Assembly: GCF_000718095.1 (NCBI RefSeq)
Contig: NZ_JOEI01000008.1
Location: 248,001 to 312,000, forward strand
Length of the DNA: 64,000 nucleotides
From: Streptomyces scopuliridis RB72
GTDB lineage: Bacteria > Actinomycetota > Actinomycetes > Streptomycetales > Streptomycetaceae
Reading direction: 5' to 3'
Part shown: in pieces, positions 17,262 through 26,233 of the stretch
Layout: the number at the start of each line of letters is the position of its first letter
Numbering within the stretch: the stretch's first letter is position 1
Position numbers and translations under genes: made by a program
The notes under the pieces: model-generated
What the model saw: the letters and a program-made list of their open reading frames with translations, nothing else
Told to the model about the DNA's origin: nothing
The model's database searches: none

Positions 17262-18593
17262 GTGACGACACGACGACCGAACGCAGGGTTGGAGCGGCTG
17301 TACCGTGAGAGCGGGTGGACACTGCGCCAACTCGCCCAAGCGGTCAACCGCATCGGGACCGAGCGGGGAACGCCGTTCACATACTCACCGCCGTCGGTCC
17401 ACCAGTGGCTACAGGGGCACATGCCACGCGAGACTGTCCGTCCCCTCATCCTCGAAGCGCTGTCCCGGCGACTTCACCGCCCGGTCACGTCCAGTGAGGC
17501 TGGCTTTCCCGCGTCACTCGATCAGTTGAAACAACCCGCCAGTACCGTGGAGGGGCTGTTTGATCTGGGGAGGCAAGATATGGACCCGTCCCGCCGAAGA
17601 GTCCTCGGCGTGGGACTCTTCTCTGTAGCACTCACCATTCCGGGCTGGCCCGACGTGGTGGGCCGGATGGAGGCCATAAAGACTGATCCGCAGCGCCGCA
17701 TCGGGCAATCCGAAGTTCAGGCGGTTTTGGCAATGACCGATCGCCTGTCGGACCTCGATGACGAATTTGGTGGACGCTACGCACGTCCGATGGCCGCTGC
17801 TTTCTTGGTCAACACAGTTGCTCCCTACTTGAAAGCAAGCGCGTCAAGCGAAACTCGCAAATCAATGATGTCTGCTGCCTCTTTTCTCTGCTACCTGACT
17901 GGATGGATGGCAGTGGATGAGGGGGCGCATGGTCGCGCGCAAGAGTATTACGTAAAGAGCTTGGAGCTGGCGGGTGCCAGTGGCGACCACATGACCTATT
18001 GCCACGTCCTACGGGGCATGTCAGTGCAAGCGGCAAATCTGGGCCACGGCACACCGGCGGTACGGCTCGCGAACGCTGCCGCAGAGGCATCACCTGAGTC
18101 CAGCCCCCGCATGCGCGCGTTTCTCGCCGGACAACAGGCGCACTCGTACGCGCTGGCAGGTGAGAAGACAAACGCGCTGAACAGTCTCCGCGAGGCAGAA
18201 CGCGCGGTGAATCAGGCGGAGAGCCAACTCGGGACGTTCGGCGGATTCAGCTCGGCGACGTTGGCCTATTCCACATCGGAAGTCAGGCATGCTTTGGGTG
18301 ACGTGAAGGGGAGCGTTGAATCCCTTCATGACCATTTTTGTCTGCGAGATTCCAGCGACAAGCAGAGGTCCAATTTGATTTTCAGTTCCCTGCTAGCCGA
18401 AAGGCAGCTTCAAATGGGCCACCTGGAGGCAGCTTGCTCAACGTGGGGCAAGGTGCTGGACGCTTATCCGGCGATCCATTCCGGGCGAATTGATGGACAG
18501 GTTGCCAAGATCCCGTCCTTGCTCGCGCCCTATCGGTCAAACTCAGTCGCTCGGCACCTTCTTGAGCGCTCGCGTGACGTATCCGTGAACTAG
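17262..18593 (+). CDS. HTH regulator with TPR-like C-terminal region, island gene
   Basis: 443 residues from GTG 17262, 9 bases after GGGAG. The first 75 residues form an XRE-like helix-turn-helix (G-W-T-L-R-Q-L-A-Q-A-V-N-R, S-P-P-S-V-H-Q-W-L-Q-G). After a linker the protein is all helical, with TPR-like spacing of Ala, Tyr and Leu (R-A-Q-E-Y-Y-V-K-S-L-E-L-A, A-L-A-G-E-K-T-N-A-L-N-S-L-R-E-A). This layout is typical of Streptomyces regulators whose TPR domain binds a peptide or small ligand. Third-position A/T is clearly higher than in the surrounding genes, consistent with acquisition. It is divergent from the two small genes and its stop lies 17 bases before the second 73-bp repeat. Confidence 0.82.
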   Translation: MTTRRPNAGLERLYRESGWTLRQLAQAVNRIGTERGTPFTYSPPSVHQWLQGHMPRETVRPLILEALSRRLHRPVTSSEAGFPASLDQLKQPASTVEGLFDLGRQDMDPSRRRVLGVGLFSVALTIPGWPDVVGRMEAIKTDPQRRIGQSEVQAVLAMTDRLSDLDDEFGGRYARPMAAAFLVNTVAPYLKASASSETRKSMMSAASFLCYLTGWMAVDEGAHGRAQEYYVKSLELAGASGDHMTYCHVLRGMSVQAANLGHGTPAVRLANAAAEASPESSPRMRAFLAGQQAHSYALAGEKTNALNSLREAERAVNQAESQLGTFGGFSSATLAYSTSEVRHALGDVKGSVESLHDHFCLRDSSDKQRSNLIFSSLLAERQLQMGHLEAACSTWGKVLDAYPAIHSGRIDGQVAKIPSLLAPYRSNSVARHLLERSRDVSVN

Positions 18594-18609
18594 CGGCCCA
18601 GGGGCCCCT

Positions 18610-18682
18610 GCCACCCCGCCGGACAGCGCGTGGACGGGCGCGCTGGACGCGCTGTGCCGCGTACTGCCGTGAGCCGTGCAGG
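18610..18682 (+). repeat. 73-bp direct repeat, copy 2
   Basis: Perfect copy of 14360-14432. Here it is only the orphaned 3' end of the MocR coding sequence with its stop and no gene before it, so it marks the far boundary of the island. About 160 bases without a gene follow, up to the VOC gene. Confidence 0.93.
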
Positions 18683-18845
18683 TGGGGAGTCGCGCCGTAC
18701 CGCCGTACCCGGTCCGTAGGGAGTAACGGGGCGCGACAGCCCCCGGGGCCCGGCCTACGCTGATCACCACGGCATCGCGTGTCGGTCACCGTCCGGGTGC
18801 GGCATGGAGGTGTCCGTGAGTTTGCCCTTACGGAGGCATTTCACA

Positions 18846-19235
18846 GTGCCAGTCCAGCTGAATCACACCATCGTCCATTCCAAGAACAAACGGGAATCCG
18901 CCGAGTTCCTCGCGCGGATCCTCGACCTTGAGGTCGGGGACGAGTGGGGCCCGTTCATCCCCGTGGAACTGAGCAACGGCGTCACCCTCGACTTCGCGAC
19001 CACTCCGGAAGAGCCGATCGCCATACAGCACTACGCCTTCCTGGTCACCGAGGCGGAGTTCGACGGGATCTTCCAGCGGATCCAGGACGCCGGGCTCACG
19101 TACTACGCCGATCCGCACCGCGAGCGCCCCGGCGAGATCAACCACAACGACGGCGGGCGCGGCGTGTACTTCATGGATCCCGCGGGTCACGCGCTGGAAG
19201 CGATCACCCGTCCCTACGGAGGGGGCGAGAGCTAG
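18846..19235 (+). CDS. VOC-family (glyoxalase/dioxygenase-like) protein
   Basis: 129 residues from GTG 18846, 9 bases after GGAGG at 18832-18836; the ATG at 18804 has no such site. One vicinal-oxygen-chelate domain is present: L-N-H-T-I-V-H-S-K near the start, a central H-Y-A-F-L-V, and Y-F-M-D-P-A-G-H-A-L-E-A-I-T at the end. The two histidines and the last glutamate could be metal ligands. Members range from glyoxalases to fosfomycin-type thiol transferases and dioxygenases; a single small domain does not tell which. It is the first chromosomal gene after the island. Confidence 0.88.
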   Translation: MPVQLNHTIVHSKNKRESAEFLARILDLEVGDEWGPFIPVELSNGVTLDFATTPEEPIAIQHYAFLVTEAEFDGIFQRIQDAGLTYYADPHRERPGEINHNDGGRGVYFMDPAGHALEAITRPYGGGES

Positions 19236-19323
19236 GGCCCCTCCCGGCACCGGTACTCCAGCCGTAGATCGTGATCTTCAACGAAGAGTCGGTGGCCGTA
19301 GGTCGAAGCATGGATCCCGGCCG

Positions 19324-19495
19324 TTGGCGGGAGGCGTTCGCGGTGGTCATGAGCCGGATCGCGGGCCGGTGCTGATCTGGCGTAAGCGCACCACCGGCGA
19401 ACTCGCCTGCTGCCGGTGCCACTCCACCGTGCCGGTCCCGCTGGGTCACCCTCGTCATGCTCGCCCACGCCTTCCTCGCCGTCGTCCGCGCCGAC
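19324..19495 (+). pseudogene. IS701-type transposase remnant
   Basis: Two pieces of a Streptomyces IS701-like DDE transposase are recognisable. About 19369-19443 encodes T-T-G-E-L-A-C-C-R-C-H-S-T-V-P-V-P-L. Directly after it, in another frame, 19439-19495 encodes R-W-V-T-L-V-M-L-A-H-A-F-L-A-V-V-R-A-D. In intact enzymes these blocks are separated by about 40 residues, so an internal deletion joined them. There is no start and no full-length frame. It marks an old insertion-sequence site next to the TnpB gene. Confidence 0.72.
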
Positions 19496-19647
19496 CGTCC
19501 ACGTTCGCGACCGACCTCACCGGGACCGCGCTCAGCGCCTCGATGACGGCTCAGACCGTGGCTCCCAACCCGGTTACGCTCGGCCTGGCCGCCGGCGCCG
19601 GTGCGGCCTACGCGGGCGCCCTCGGCCCGTACGACCGAAGGAGACCG

Positions 19648-19806
19648 ATGCATACCGCCACCGCCCCGATCACGCTGGAATTCTGGAAGGAGGGCCGCGC
19701 GTACGAGCGGCGCGCCGGCTATCGGGGCGCGTCACCGGAGTTCGGCGAGATCGTGCTGACCTGCCCGCTGCCCAGGCAGAGCACCGTTCCTATCCAGTGC
19801 GCGTAA
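19648..19806 (+). CDS. Possible small or truncated protein
   Basis: 52 codons from ATG 19648, four bases after AAGGAG. The frame continues upstream to about 19499 with good GC third-position bias, encoding a Gly/Ala-rich hydrophobic stretch (T-L-G-L-A-A-G-A-G-A-A-Y-A-G-A-L), so a longer gene may once have existed. The peptide has L-E-F-W-K-E-G-R-A-Y-E-R-R and ends in a Cys-Ala. Its last bases overlap the end of the TnpB frame, which suggests truncation by that insertion. No family recognised. Confidence 0.35.
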   Translation: MHTATAPITLEFWKEGRAYERRAGYRGASPEFGEIVLTCPLPRQSTVPIQCA

Positions 19807-21424
19807 GTGGGTCTTGGACCCGCTGGTGCGTTCTGGGCGCATCCTGAACGGTTGTGGATGCACTCGGTTGCCGCTTTCGCGTCCCGTTCGGCGGCGGCTC
19901 TCCATGGGGCCGGTCCGTGGCGGGTGGGCGGTTCCCGTCACACCCTCGGGCATCCGGTGGGGCCTGGACGGTCCGATGCCCGTAACGATCGCTCTGGTCG
20001 TTACGGGGCGGTGCCGTCCGTCGCCTGATCGGGTGTCCGAGGGCGCGTCGTCCGATCGCGATGCTCGCGGCATCGTGTCGGCTGGTCTTACGTCGTGGGG
20101 TGGTGAGGGGTTTCTGCCAGTGCTGGGCGCCCCAGCGGGAGGTGTAGGCGGGGTCGACGGCGACGATGGTGAGGCCGTGTTCGGCAGCCATCGACACGAG
20201 GCGGGCCCGGAGCCTGCTGGTGGGGAAGCGGGAGATCAGACGCCGGAACCGCTTTCTGCCGCCGTGCTTCTCCCGGGTCTTGTCCCGGTCGAAGTTGAGG
20301 TCCTCGACCGCGATGGCCCGCACTCCGCACCCGCGCGCCCAGTGCAGGAGACGGGTCAGCGCGTGCCGGATCTGCGCGTCGCGATGTGGTGCGGTCCCGG
20401 ACAGGTCGTAGCAGAAGCGGTGGGGTTCGCCCACTGGGTTGCCGTGGGGGTCGAGTTGCCAGGCGGCGAGGTGGTCGTCGTTCATGTCCACCCCGATACA
20501 GCCCGCAGTCAGTACCGCGTCCAGGGGCAGGGCGGGCGCGGGCTTGCGCTGCCAGGATGCCGTGACATACCAGCGGTCCCGGTCCGGATCGTGGTGGAGG
20601 GTGTAGGCGACGGCCCGGTTCCCGGCGATCCGATCGGCCCACTCCTCACCCCGGTACGGGAACACCACCGCCCCGGCCAGGGCGAACCGGCCGTACGGCG
20701 CGTTGGCCAAGTGGGCCAGTTGGGTGGGGAGTTTGACCGAGAGGTGTCCGTCGGGGGTGATGCGGATGGTCTCGTTGCCGTACCGCTTGCCCGTCTCGCC
20801 GTCGGCGGACAGGAACATCCGCGCCGCATCCCACCGCCCCCGCCACCCCCCTTCGCTGAGCCGGGCGTCGGTGAGGTGGTGGCGGGTGTTGGCAAGGCGC
20901 TTCCCGCCCCGTACGACCCGTACCCGCCCGGCCCGCCACTCCGCCACCGCCCTGTCCCGGCGCGCCACCAGCACCGTCAGGCGGCGGGACTTGGCATGCC
21001 ACTCCCGCCGGGACCGGTACCCGCCCGCAGCCCGCTTCGTACCCCTCTCACCCACCGGCAGCGACAACCGATGCCGCACCACCGCGATCCCCGCCTCCAG
21101 CCCCCGGATATACGCCGCCAGACCCCGACGCGCCAAAGCCCACTGATCATGCGTGGCCTTCGTGATGCTCCCTGCCCACCGCGACGACGACACACCCGTC
21201 AACACACGCTTACGCACCGCCCAGCACTCCGCGTCGTGAGCCAGACCGTCACGGCAGCGCACCGCCAGATCACCCGACGCCAACGACCCCAGCAATCCAC
21301 CGACTTCACGCAACACCCCCGCCTCGACAGCGGTAAGGCGCAGCCGGGTACGGACCGCGACACCAGCGGGACCGGGCACGACAAACGACGCGGCCACAGC
21401 CCGAAACCCCGCCACCATCCCCAC
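19790..21424 (-). CDS. TnpB-like transposon-associated nuclease (IS200/IS605 type), stand-alone
   Basis: 544 residues from ATG at 21424. The RuvC-like catalytic triad is complete: D313 in G-V-D-M-N-D-D, E374 in V-E-D-L-N-F, and D451 in S-R-H-D-A-A-S-I-A-I-G. The usual zinc ribbon between RuvC II and III is missing; no CxxC pairs occur there. TnpB proteins are RNA-guided nucleases that maintain IS200/IS605 elements; this zinc-ribbon-less branch is common in Streptomyces as TnpB-related proteins. No tnpA partner is present. The last 75 residues are low-complexity basic sequence, where the guide RNA of such elements is normally encoded. The insertion lies between a transposase scar and a truncated permease. 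Confidence 0.85.
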   Translation of the reverse strand: MGMVAGFRAVAASFVVPGPAGVAVRTRLRLTAVEAGVLREVGGLLGSLASGDLAVRCRDGLAHDAECWAVRKRVLTGVSSSRWAGSITKATHDQWALARRGLAAYIRGLEAGIAVVRHRLSLPVGERGTKRAAGGYRSRREWHAKSRRLTVLVARRDRAVAEWRAGRVRVVRGGKRLANTRHHLTDARLSEGGWRGRWDAARMFLSADGETGKRYGNETIRITPDGHLSVKLPTQLAHLANAPYGRFALAGAVVFPYRGEEWADRIAGNRAVAYTLHHDPDRDRWYVTASWQRKPAPALPLDAVLTAGCIGVDMNDDHLAAWQLDPHGNPVGEPHRFCYDLSGTAPHRDAQIRHALTRLLHWARGCGVRAIAVEDLNFDRDKTREKHGGRKRFRRLISRFPTSRLRARLVSMAAEHGLTIVAVDPAYTSRWGAQHWQKPLTTPRRKTSRHDAASIAIGRRALGHPIRRRTAPPRNDQSDRYGHRTVQAPPDARGCDGNRPPATDRPHGEPPPNGTRKRQPSASTTVQDAPRTHQRVQDPLTRTG

Positions 21425-21577
21425 CTCCGCCCAGCACTGTCATCGCAGACCCCATCGAACAGGACAACGAACCACCGCACAGAAAGTCACCCAACCAGCC
21501 CAACAAACCACACGCACATCCACCACCACAGAAACCACCGGACTCACCCCAACGCACCCACGCTCACTACAGTCCAC

Positions 21578-21781
21578 TTATCCGGAAGCAGTTCCCAACC
21601 CCAGCCCGTCCAGGGCGAGTCCGGCCGTATAGCGCCACTGCCGCAGCGCCCGCAGCAGCAGCGCCGGATCGACGCCCGAGCCCGTACCGGGTTCGGCGGC
21701 GCGGGCGGCGACGGCCTGAAATACGGAGGCGGTACCGAAACAGACCGCGGAGCCGAGTGCGCAGATCATCCCAAGAAGCAC
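21578..21781 (-). pseudogene. DMT/EamA-type permease, N-terminal fragment
   Basis: From ATG at 21781 the frame encodes M-L-L-G-M-I-C-A-L-G-S-A-V-C-F-G-T-A-S-V-F-Q-A-V, then G-S-G-V-D-P-A-L-L-L-R-A-L-R-Q-W-R-Y and A-G-L-A-L-D, the usual start of an actinobacterial DMT-family permease of about 280-320 residues. After 67 codons the homology stops and the frame ends near 21590, next to the upstream flank of the TnpB gene. The remaining membrane segments are not found on the other side of TnpB, so the insertion was accompanied by a deletion. Probably non-functional. Confidence 0.7.
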
Positions 21782-21909
21782 ATACGGACTCTAGTGGGGC
21801 AGTCCATCCCGCGACACCGAGAAACCGAGGAAAGACCGCGTACCCGCCTTTACGGCAGGCCGGTGGGGCCATTTATTGTGTTCACAACAACGGGGGAAGG
21901 GGCGGACTC

Positions 21910-22194
21910 ATGGCCGCTACGCGTCAACGGAGGCTGAGGTCGAGCACGGTCGTGCTCGGGAGCATGGGGGTCCTCGCCGTCACGATCACGTCCTGCGGCT
22001 CGGACCCGGACAAGCGGTGCGCCGACCGGACGACCCGGCAGACCCTGCCCAGCTCCGAGTGCAAGAAGGGCGGCAGCGGCTCGTACTACTACGGCGGATC
22101 GAGCAGCAAGGGCAAGGTCGACGGCGGCAGCTTCGACAAGTCGGCCGTCGACCGCGGCGGTTTCGGCTGCTCCGCCGGCTCCGGCGGCGGCTGA
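21910..22194 (+). CDS. Small lipoprotein-like protein, partner of the ATP-grasp gene
   Basis: 94 residues from ATG 21910, preceded by GGGGGAAGGGG. A hydrophobic signal (V-V-L-G-S-M-G-V-L-A-V-T-I-T-S-C) ends in a lipobox-like cysteine. The mature part is small, rich in Gly and Ser, and ends in G-G-F-G followed by a Gly tail. A short secreted lipoprotein ending this way just before a glutathionylspermidine-synthase-like gene resembles the YgiB-YgiC and YjfM-YjfC gene pairs of enterobacteria; the pairing, not strong sequence identity, is the basis. Function unknown. Confidence 0.75.
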   Translation: MAATRQRRLRSSTVVLGSMGVLAVTITSCGSDPDKRCADRTTRQTLPSSECKKGGSGSYYYGGSSSKGKVDGGSFDKSAVDRGGFGCSAGSGGG

Positions 22195-22226
22195 GCGGTC
22201 CGGGCCGGCCGACCGGTGATCCGCTG

Positions 22227-23408
22227 ATGAAACGTCACACCACGGACCCCCGCCCCGACTGGCAGCGCATCGTCGAGGAACAGGGCGTCATCTACCCGCT
22301 CACCCGCTACCCGGACGACTCGCTGCGGCCGTACTGGGACGAGAGCGCCTACTACTCCTTCACGCTGCCCGAGGTCGAGGCGCTGGAAGAGGTCGTCGAA
22401 GAGCTGCACGCGCTGTGTCTGGACGCCGCCGCGCATATCGTCGAACACGACCGGTTCGCCGACCTCGGCATCACCGACGCCCGGCTCGCCGCCCTGATAG
22501 CCGAGTCCTGGCGGCGCCGCGCCGAACTGCCGTCCATCTACGGGCGGTTCGATCTGCACTACGACGGCACGGGTCCGGCCAAGATGCTGGAGTACAACGC
22601 CGACACCCCCACCTCACTGGTCGAGGCCGCGAGCGCCCAGTGGTTCTGGATGGAGGACCGGTTCCCCGACGCCGACCAGTGGAACTCCCTGCACGAGCGC
22701 CTGGTCGCCGCCTGGAAACGGCAGTCCGGCCTCCTTCCGCCCGGCCCGGTGCACTTCGCGCACTCCGACGGCGACGAACTGGGCGAGGACCTGATGACGG
22801 TCGCGTATCTGCGCGAGACCGCCGAGCAGGCCGGCCTGGACACGGAGGCGCTCTCCGTCGAACAGATCGGCTGGGACCGGCTGTCGGGCCGCTTCGTGGA
22901 CGACCGGCTGCGCTTCATCCGCAGCTGCTTCAAGCTCTACCCCTGGGAGTGGCTGGCCACCGACCCCTTCGGCCCGCATGTCCAGGACACCCTGGACAAC
23001 GGCGGCGGTACGGGCACCACCTGCTGGATCGAACCCGCCTGGAAGATGCTCCTGTCCAACAAGGCGCTCCTGGCGATCCTCTGGGAACTCCACCCGGGCC
23101 ACCCGAACCTGCTGCCCTCCCACCTCGACGGCCCCCGCGAACTGGCCACCTCCCGGGGCTATGTGGCCAAGCCCCTCCTGGGGCGGGAAGGCGCCGGCGT
23201 CACCATCCACGAGCCGGGGGCGCCGCCAGTGCTACGCGACGAGCCCTGCTGCTACCAGGAGTTGGCGCCGCTGCCCGACTTCGACGGCAACCGCGTGGTG
23301 CTCGGCGCGTGGGTCGTCGAGGACGAGGCGGCGGGCCTCGGCATCCGGGAGTCCGCGGGCCTGATCACCGACGGGTACGCCCGCTTTCTGCCGCATGTGA
23401 TTTTCTAG
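22227..23408 (+). CDS. Glutathionylspermidine-synthase-like ATP-grasp protein
   Basis: 393 residues from ATG 22227. The sequence follows the YgiC/YjfC (GSP_synth) family: an N-terminal W-D-E-S-A-Y-Y-S-F, then L-H-Y-D-G-T-G-P-A-K-M-L-E-Y-N-A-D-T-P-T, E-P-A-W-K-M-L-L-S-N-K, the K-P-L-L-G-R-E-G-A-G-V glycine loop, and a late V-L-G-A-W-V-V. The fold is an ATP-grasp carboxylate-amine ligase. Despite the family name, bacterial stand-alone members are not shown to make glutathionylspermidine, which actinomycetes lack, so the substrate is open. It follows the small lipoprotein by 32 bases. Confidence 0.88.
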   Translation: MKRHTTDPRPDWQRIVEEQGVIYPLTRYPDDSLRPYWDESAYYSFTLPEVEALEEVVEELHALCLDAAAHIVEHDRFADLGITDARLAALIAESWRRRAELPSIYGRFDLHYDGTGPAKMLEYNADTPTSLVEAASAQWFWMEDRFPDADQWNSLHERLVAAWKRQSGLLPPGPVHFAHSDGDELGEDLMTVAYLRETAEQAGLDTEALSVEQIGWDRLSGRFVDDRLRFIRSCFKLYPWEWLATDPFGPHVQDTLDNGGGTGTTCWIEPAWKMLLSNKALLAILWELHPGHPNLLPSHLDGPRELATSRGYVAKPLLGREGAGVTIHEPGAPPVLRDEPCCYQELAPLPDFDGNRVVLGAWVVEDEAAGLGIRESAGLITDGYARFLPHVIF

Positions 23409-23426
23409 ATCCGCCGGCAGTTCCGC

Positions 23427-23454
23427 CGGCCCGGGCAGGCGCCCCCCCGGGCCG
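23427..23454. terminator. Bidirectional hairpin between converging genes
   Basis: A 9-bp perfect stem, CGGCCCGGG (23427-23435) with CCCGGGCCG (23446-23454), in the 70-base gap between the ATP-grasp gene and rocD, whose 3' ends converge here. It can serve both strands. Confidence 0.5.
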
Positions 23455-23478
23455 ACAGCCCCCCCAAAAAACGCCCGT

Positions 23479-24684
23479 CTACTCGGCCAGCACGGCCCTG
23501 AGCTGGTCCAGACCCCAGTCCAGGTCCTCCTTGCTGATCACCAGCGGCGGAGCGATCCGGATCGTGGAGCCGTGCGTGTCCTTCACCAGCACACCCCGGT
23601 CCATCAGCCGCTCCGAGATCTCCCGGCCCGTCCCGCGGGACGGCACGATGTCCACCCCCGCCCACAGGCCCCGGCCGCGTACGGTCTCGACGGCGCCGCC
23701 GCCCGTCAGCAGACCCAGCTCGTGGTGGAGATGGTCACCCAGCTCCGCGGCGCGCTGCTGGAACTCGCCCGTCCGCAGCATCGCGATGACCTCCAGCGCC
23801 ACCGCGCAGGCGAGCGGATTGCCGCCGAAGGTCGAGCCGTGCTCGCCGGGGTGGTACACACCCAGGACCTCGGCCGAGGACACCACCGCCGACACCGGCA
23901 CCACCCCGCCGCCCAGCGCCTTGCCGAGGACATACATGTCGGGCACCACGCCCTCGTGCTCACAGGCGAAGGTCTTCCCCGTCCGGCCCAGGCCCGACTG
24001 GATCTCGTCCGCGATGAAGAGCACGTTCCGCTGCCGGGTCAGCTCCCGCACCCCGGCGAGATAGCCCGCGGGCGGCACCAGGACCCCGGCCTCGCCCTGG
24101 ATCGGCTCCAGGAGCACGGCCACGGTGTTCTCGGTCATCGCCGCGTCCATCGCGGTGAGATCCCCGTACGGAACGATCTCGAAGCCGGGCGTGTACGGGC
24201 CGAAGTCCGCCCGCGCCTCCGCGTCCGTGGAGAAGCTGACGATCGTGGTCGTACGGCCGTGGAAGTTATTGGCCGCGACGACGATCTTCGCCATGCCGTC
24301 CGGCACGCCCTTGACCCGGTAGCCCCACTTCCTGGCGGTCTTCACGGCGGTCTCCACCGCCTCCGCGCCGGTGTTCATGGGCAGCACCATCTCCATGCCG
24401 CACAGCTCGGCCAGCTGTGTGCAGAAGTCGGCGAACCGGTCGTGGTAGAACGCCCGGGAGGTGAGCGTCACCCGCTCCAGCTGCGCCTTCGCGGCGTCGA
24501 TGAGCCTCCTGTTGCCATGGCCGAAATTGAGCGCCGAGTACCCGGCGAGCATGTCGAGGAAGCGCCGCCCCTCGACATCGGTCATCCACGCGCCGTCCGC
24601 CGAGGCGACCACGATGGGCAGCGGGTGGTAGTTGTGCGCACTGTGGGCCTCCGCCGAGGCGATGGCACTCTCCGTTGTCGACAC
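23479..24684 (-). CDS. rocD: Ornithine--oxo-acid aminotransferase
   Basis: 401 residues from GTG at 24684, behind a GGAG on the minus strand. It is a class III PLP aminotransferase that moves the delta-amino group of ornithine to 2-oxoglutarate, giving glutamate semialdehyde. Family features are N-Y-H-P-L-P-I-V, G-Y-S-A-L-N-F-G-H, N-T-G-A-E-A-V-E-T-A-V-K, D-E-I-Q-S-G-L-G-R-T-G and K255 in V-L-G-K-A-L-G-G-G as the PLP lysine. N-Y-H-P and the Tyr in the active-site entrance favour ornithine over acetylornithine. It converges with the ATP-grasp gene and is divergent from trpS. Confidence 0.92.
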   Translation of the reverse strand: MSTTESAIASAEAHSAHNYHPLPIVVASADGAWMTDVEGRRFLDMLAGYSALNFGHGNRRLIDAAKAQLERVTLTSRAFYHDRFADFCTQLAELCGMEMVLPMNTGAEAVETAVKTARKWGYRVKGVPDGMAKIVVAANNFHGRTTTIVSFSTDAEARADFGPYTPGFEIVPYGDLTAMDAAMTENTVAVLLEPIQGEAGVLVPPAGYLAGVRELTRQRNVLFIADEIQSGLGRTGKTFACEHEGVVPDMYVLGKALGGGVVPVSAVVSSAEVLGVYHPGEHGSTFGGNPLACAVALEVIAMLRTGEFQQRAAELGDHLHHELGLLTGGGAVETVRGRGLWAGVDIVPSRGTGREISERLMDRGVLVKDTHGSTIRIAPPLVISKEDLDWGLDQLRAVLAE

Positions 24685-24813
24685 GGGTTTCTCCGATCGG
24701 TCAGGACAAGCTGTGCGGGACAAGCTGTGCGGTACCGGCGGGCCGAAGCCCCACTTTCTATCGTCGCTCGCAGTGTGGACGAGGAAACCTTGCCCTCGGC
24801 ATGCCCTGCCTGA

Positions 24814-25962
<1,149 letters not shown>

Positions 25963-26233
25963 CGGACAAGCACTGACGGAGTACGGGCCACGCACCGACG
26001 GAGTACTGGCGCGGTACGGAGGAGTACCGGCGGCGCACCGGCGGAGAAGCGGGGCCGTGCGCCGGCGCGGAGCGAAGACACCGGAGGTCAGTGGGGTGCA
26101 CCGGCACGGAACACCACCGCGCCGGACGGCCCCGGCCGCCGCTGGCCGGCCGGGCGGTGCGACCGTCACACTGGCGAGCGGCGGCGAAGACACAGACCAT
26201 CGACACATGGACCACGGGACTGAGGAGATCGAT

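Larger units (their letters stand above)
14360..18682. mobile_element. 4.25-kb genomic island bounded by 73-bp direct repeats
   Basis: The island contains a HemC paralogue, a frameshifted HemB-like gene, two small overlapping genes and a TPR-type regulator. Its right part (about 17.2-18.6 kb) is visibly less GC-rich, with A/T third positions, than the flanks. Removing one repeat unit would place the MocR 3' end directly before the VOC gene region, which looks like the ancestral order. No integrase, transposase or excisionase is encoded inside, so mobility would need help in trans, or the element is a remnant. Boundaries are seen directly; the insertion history is inferred. Confidence 0.75.

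Noticed and set aside
18804..18845. ATG 18804 as start of the VOC protein
   Set aside because: GTG 18846 has GGAGG at the right distance and begins the domain directly; the extra residues are not family-like.
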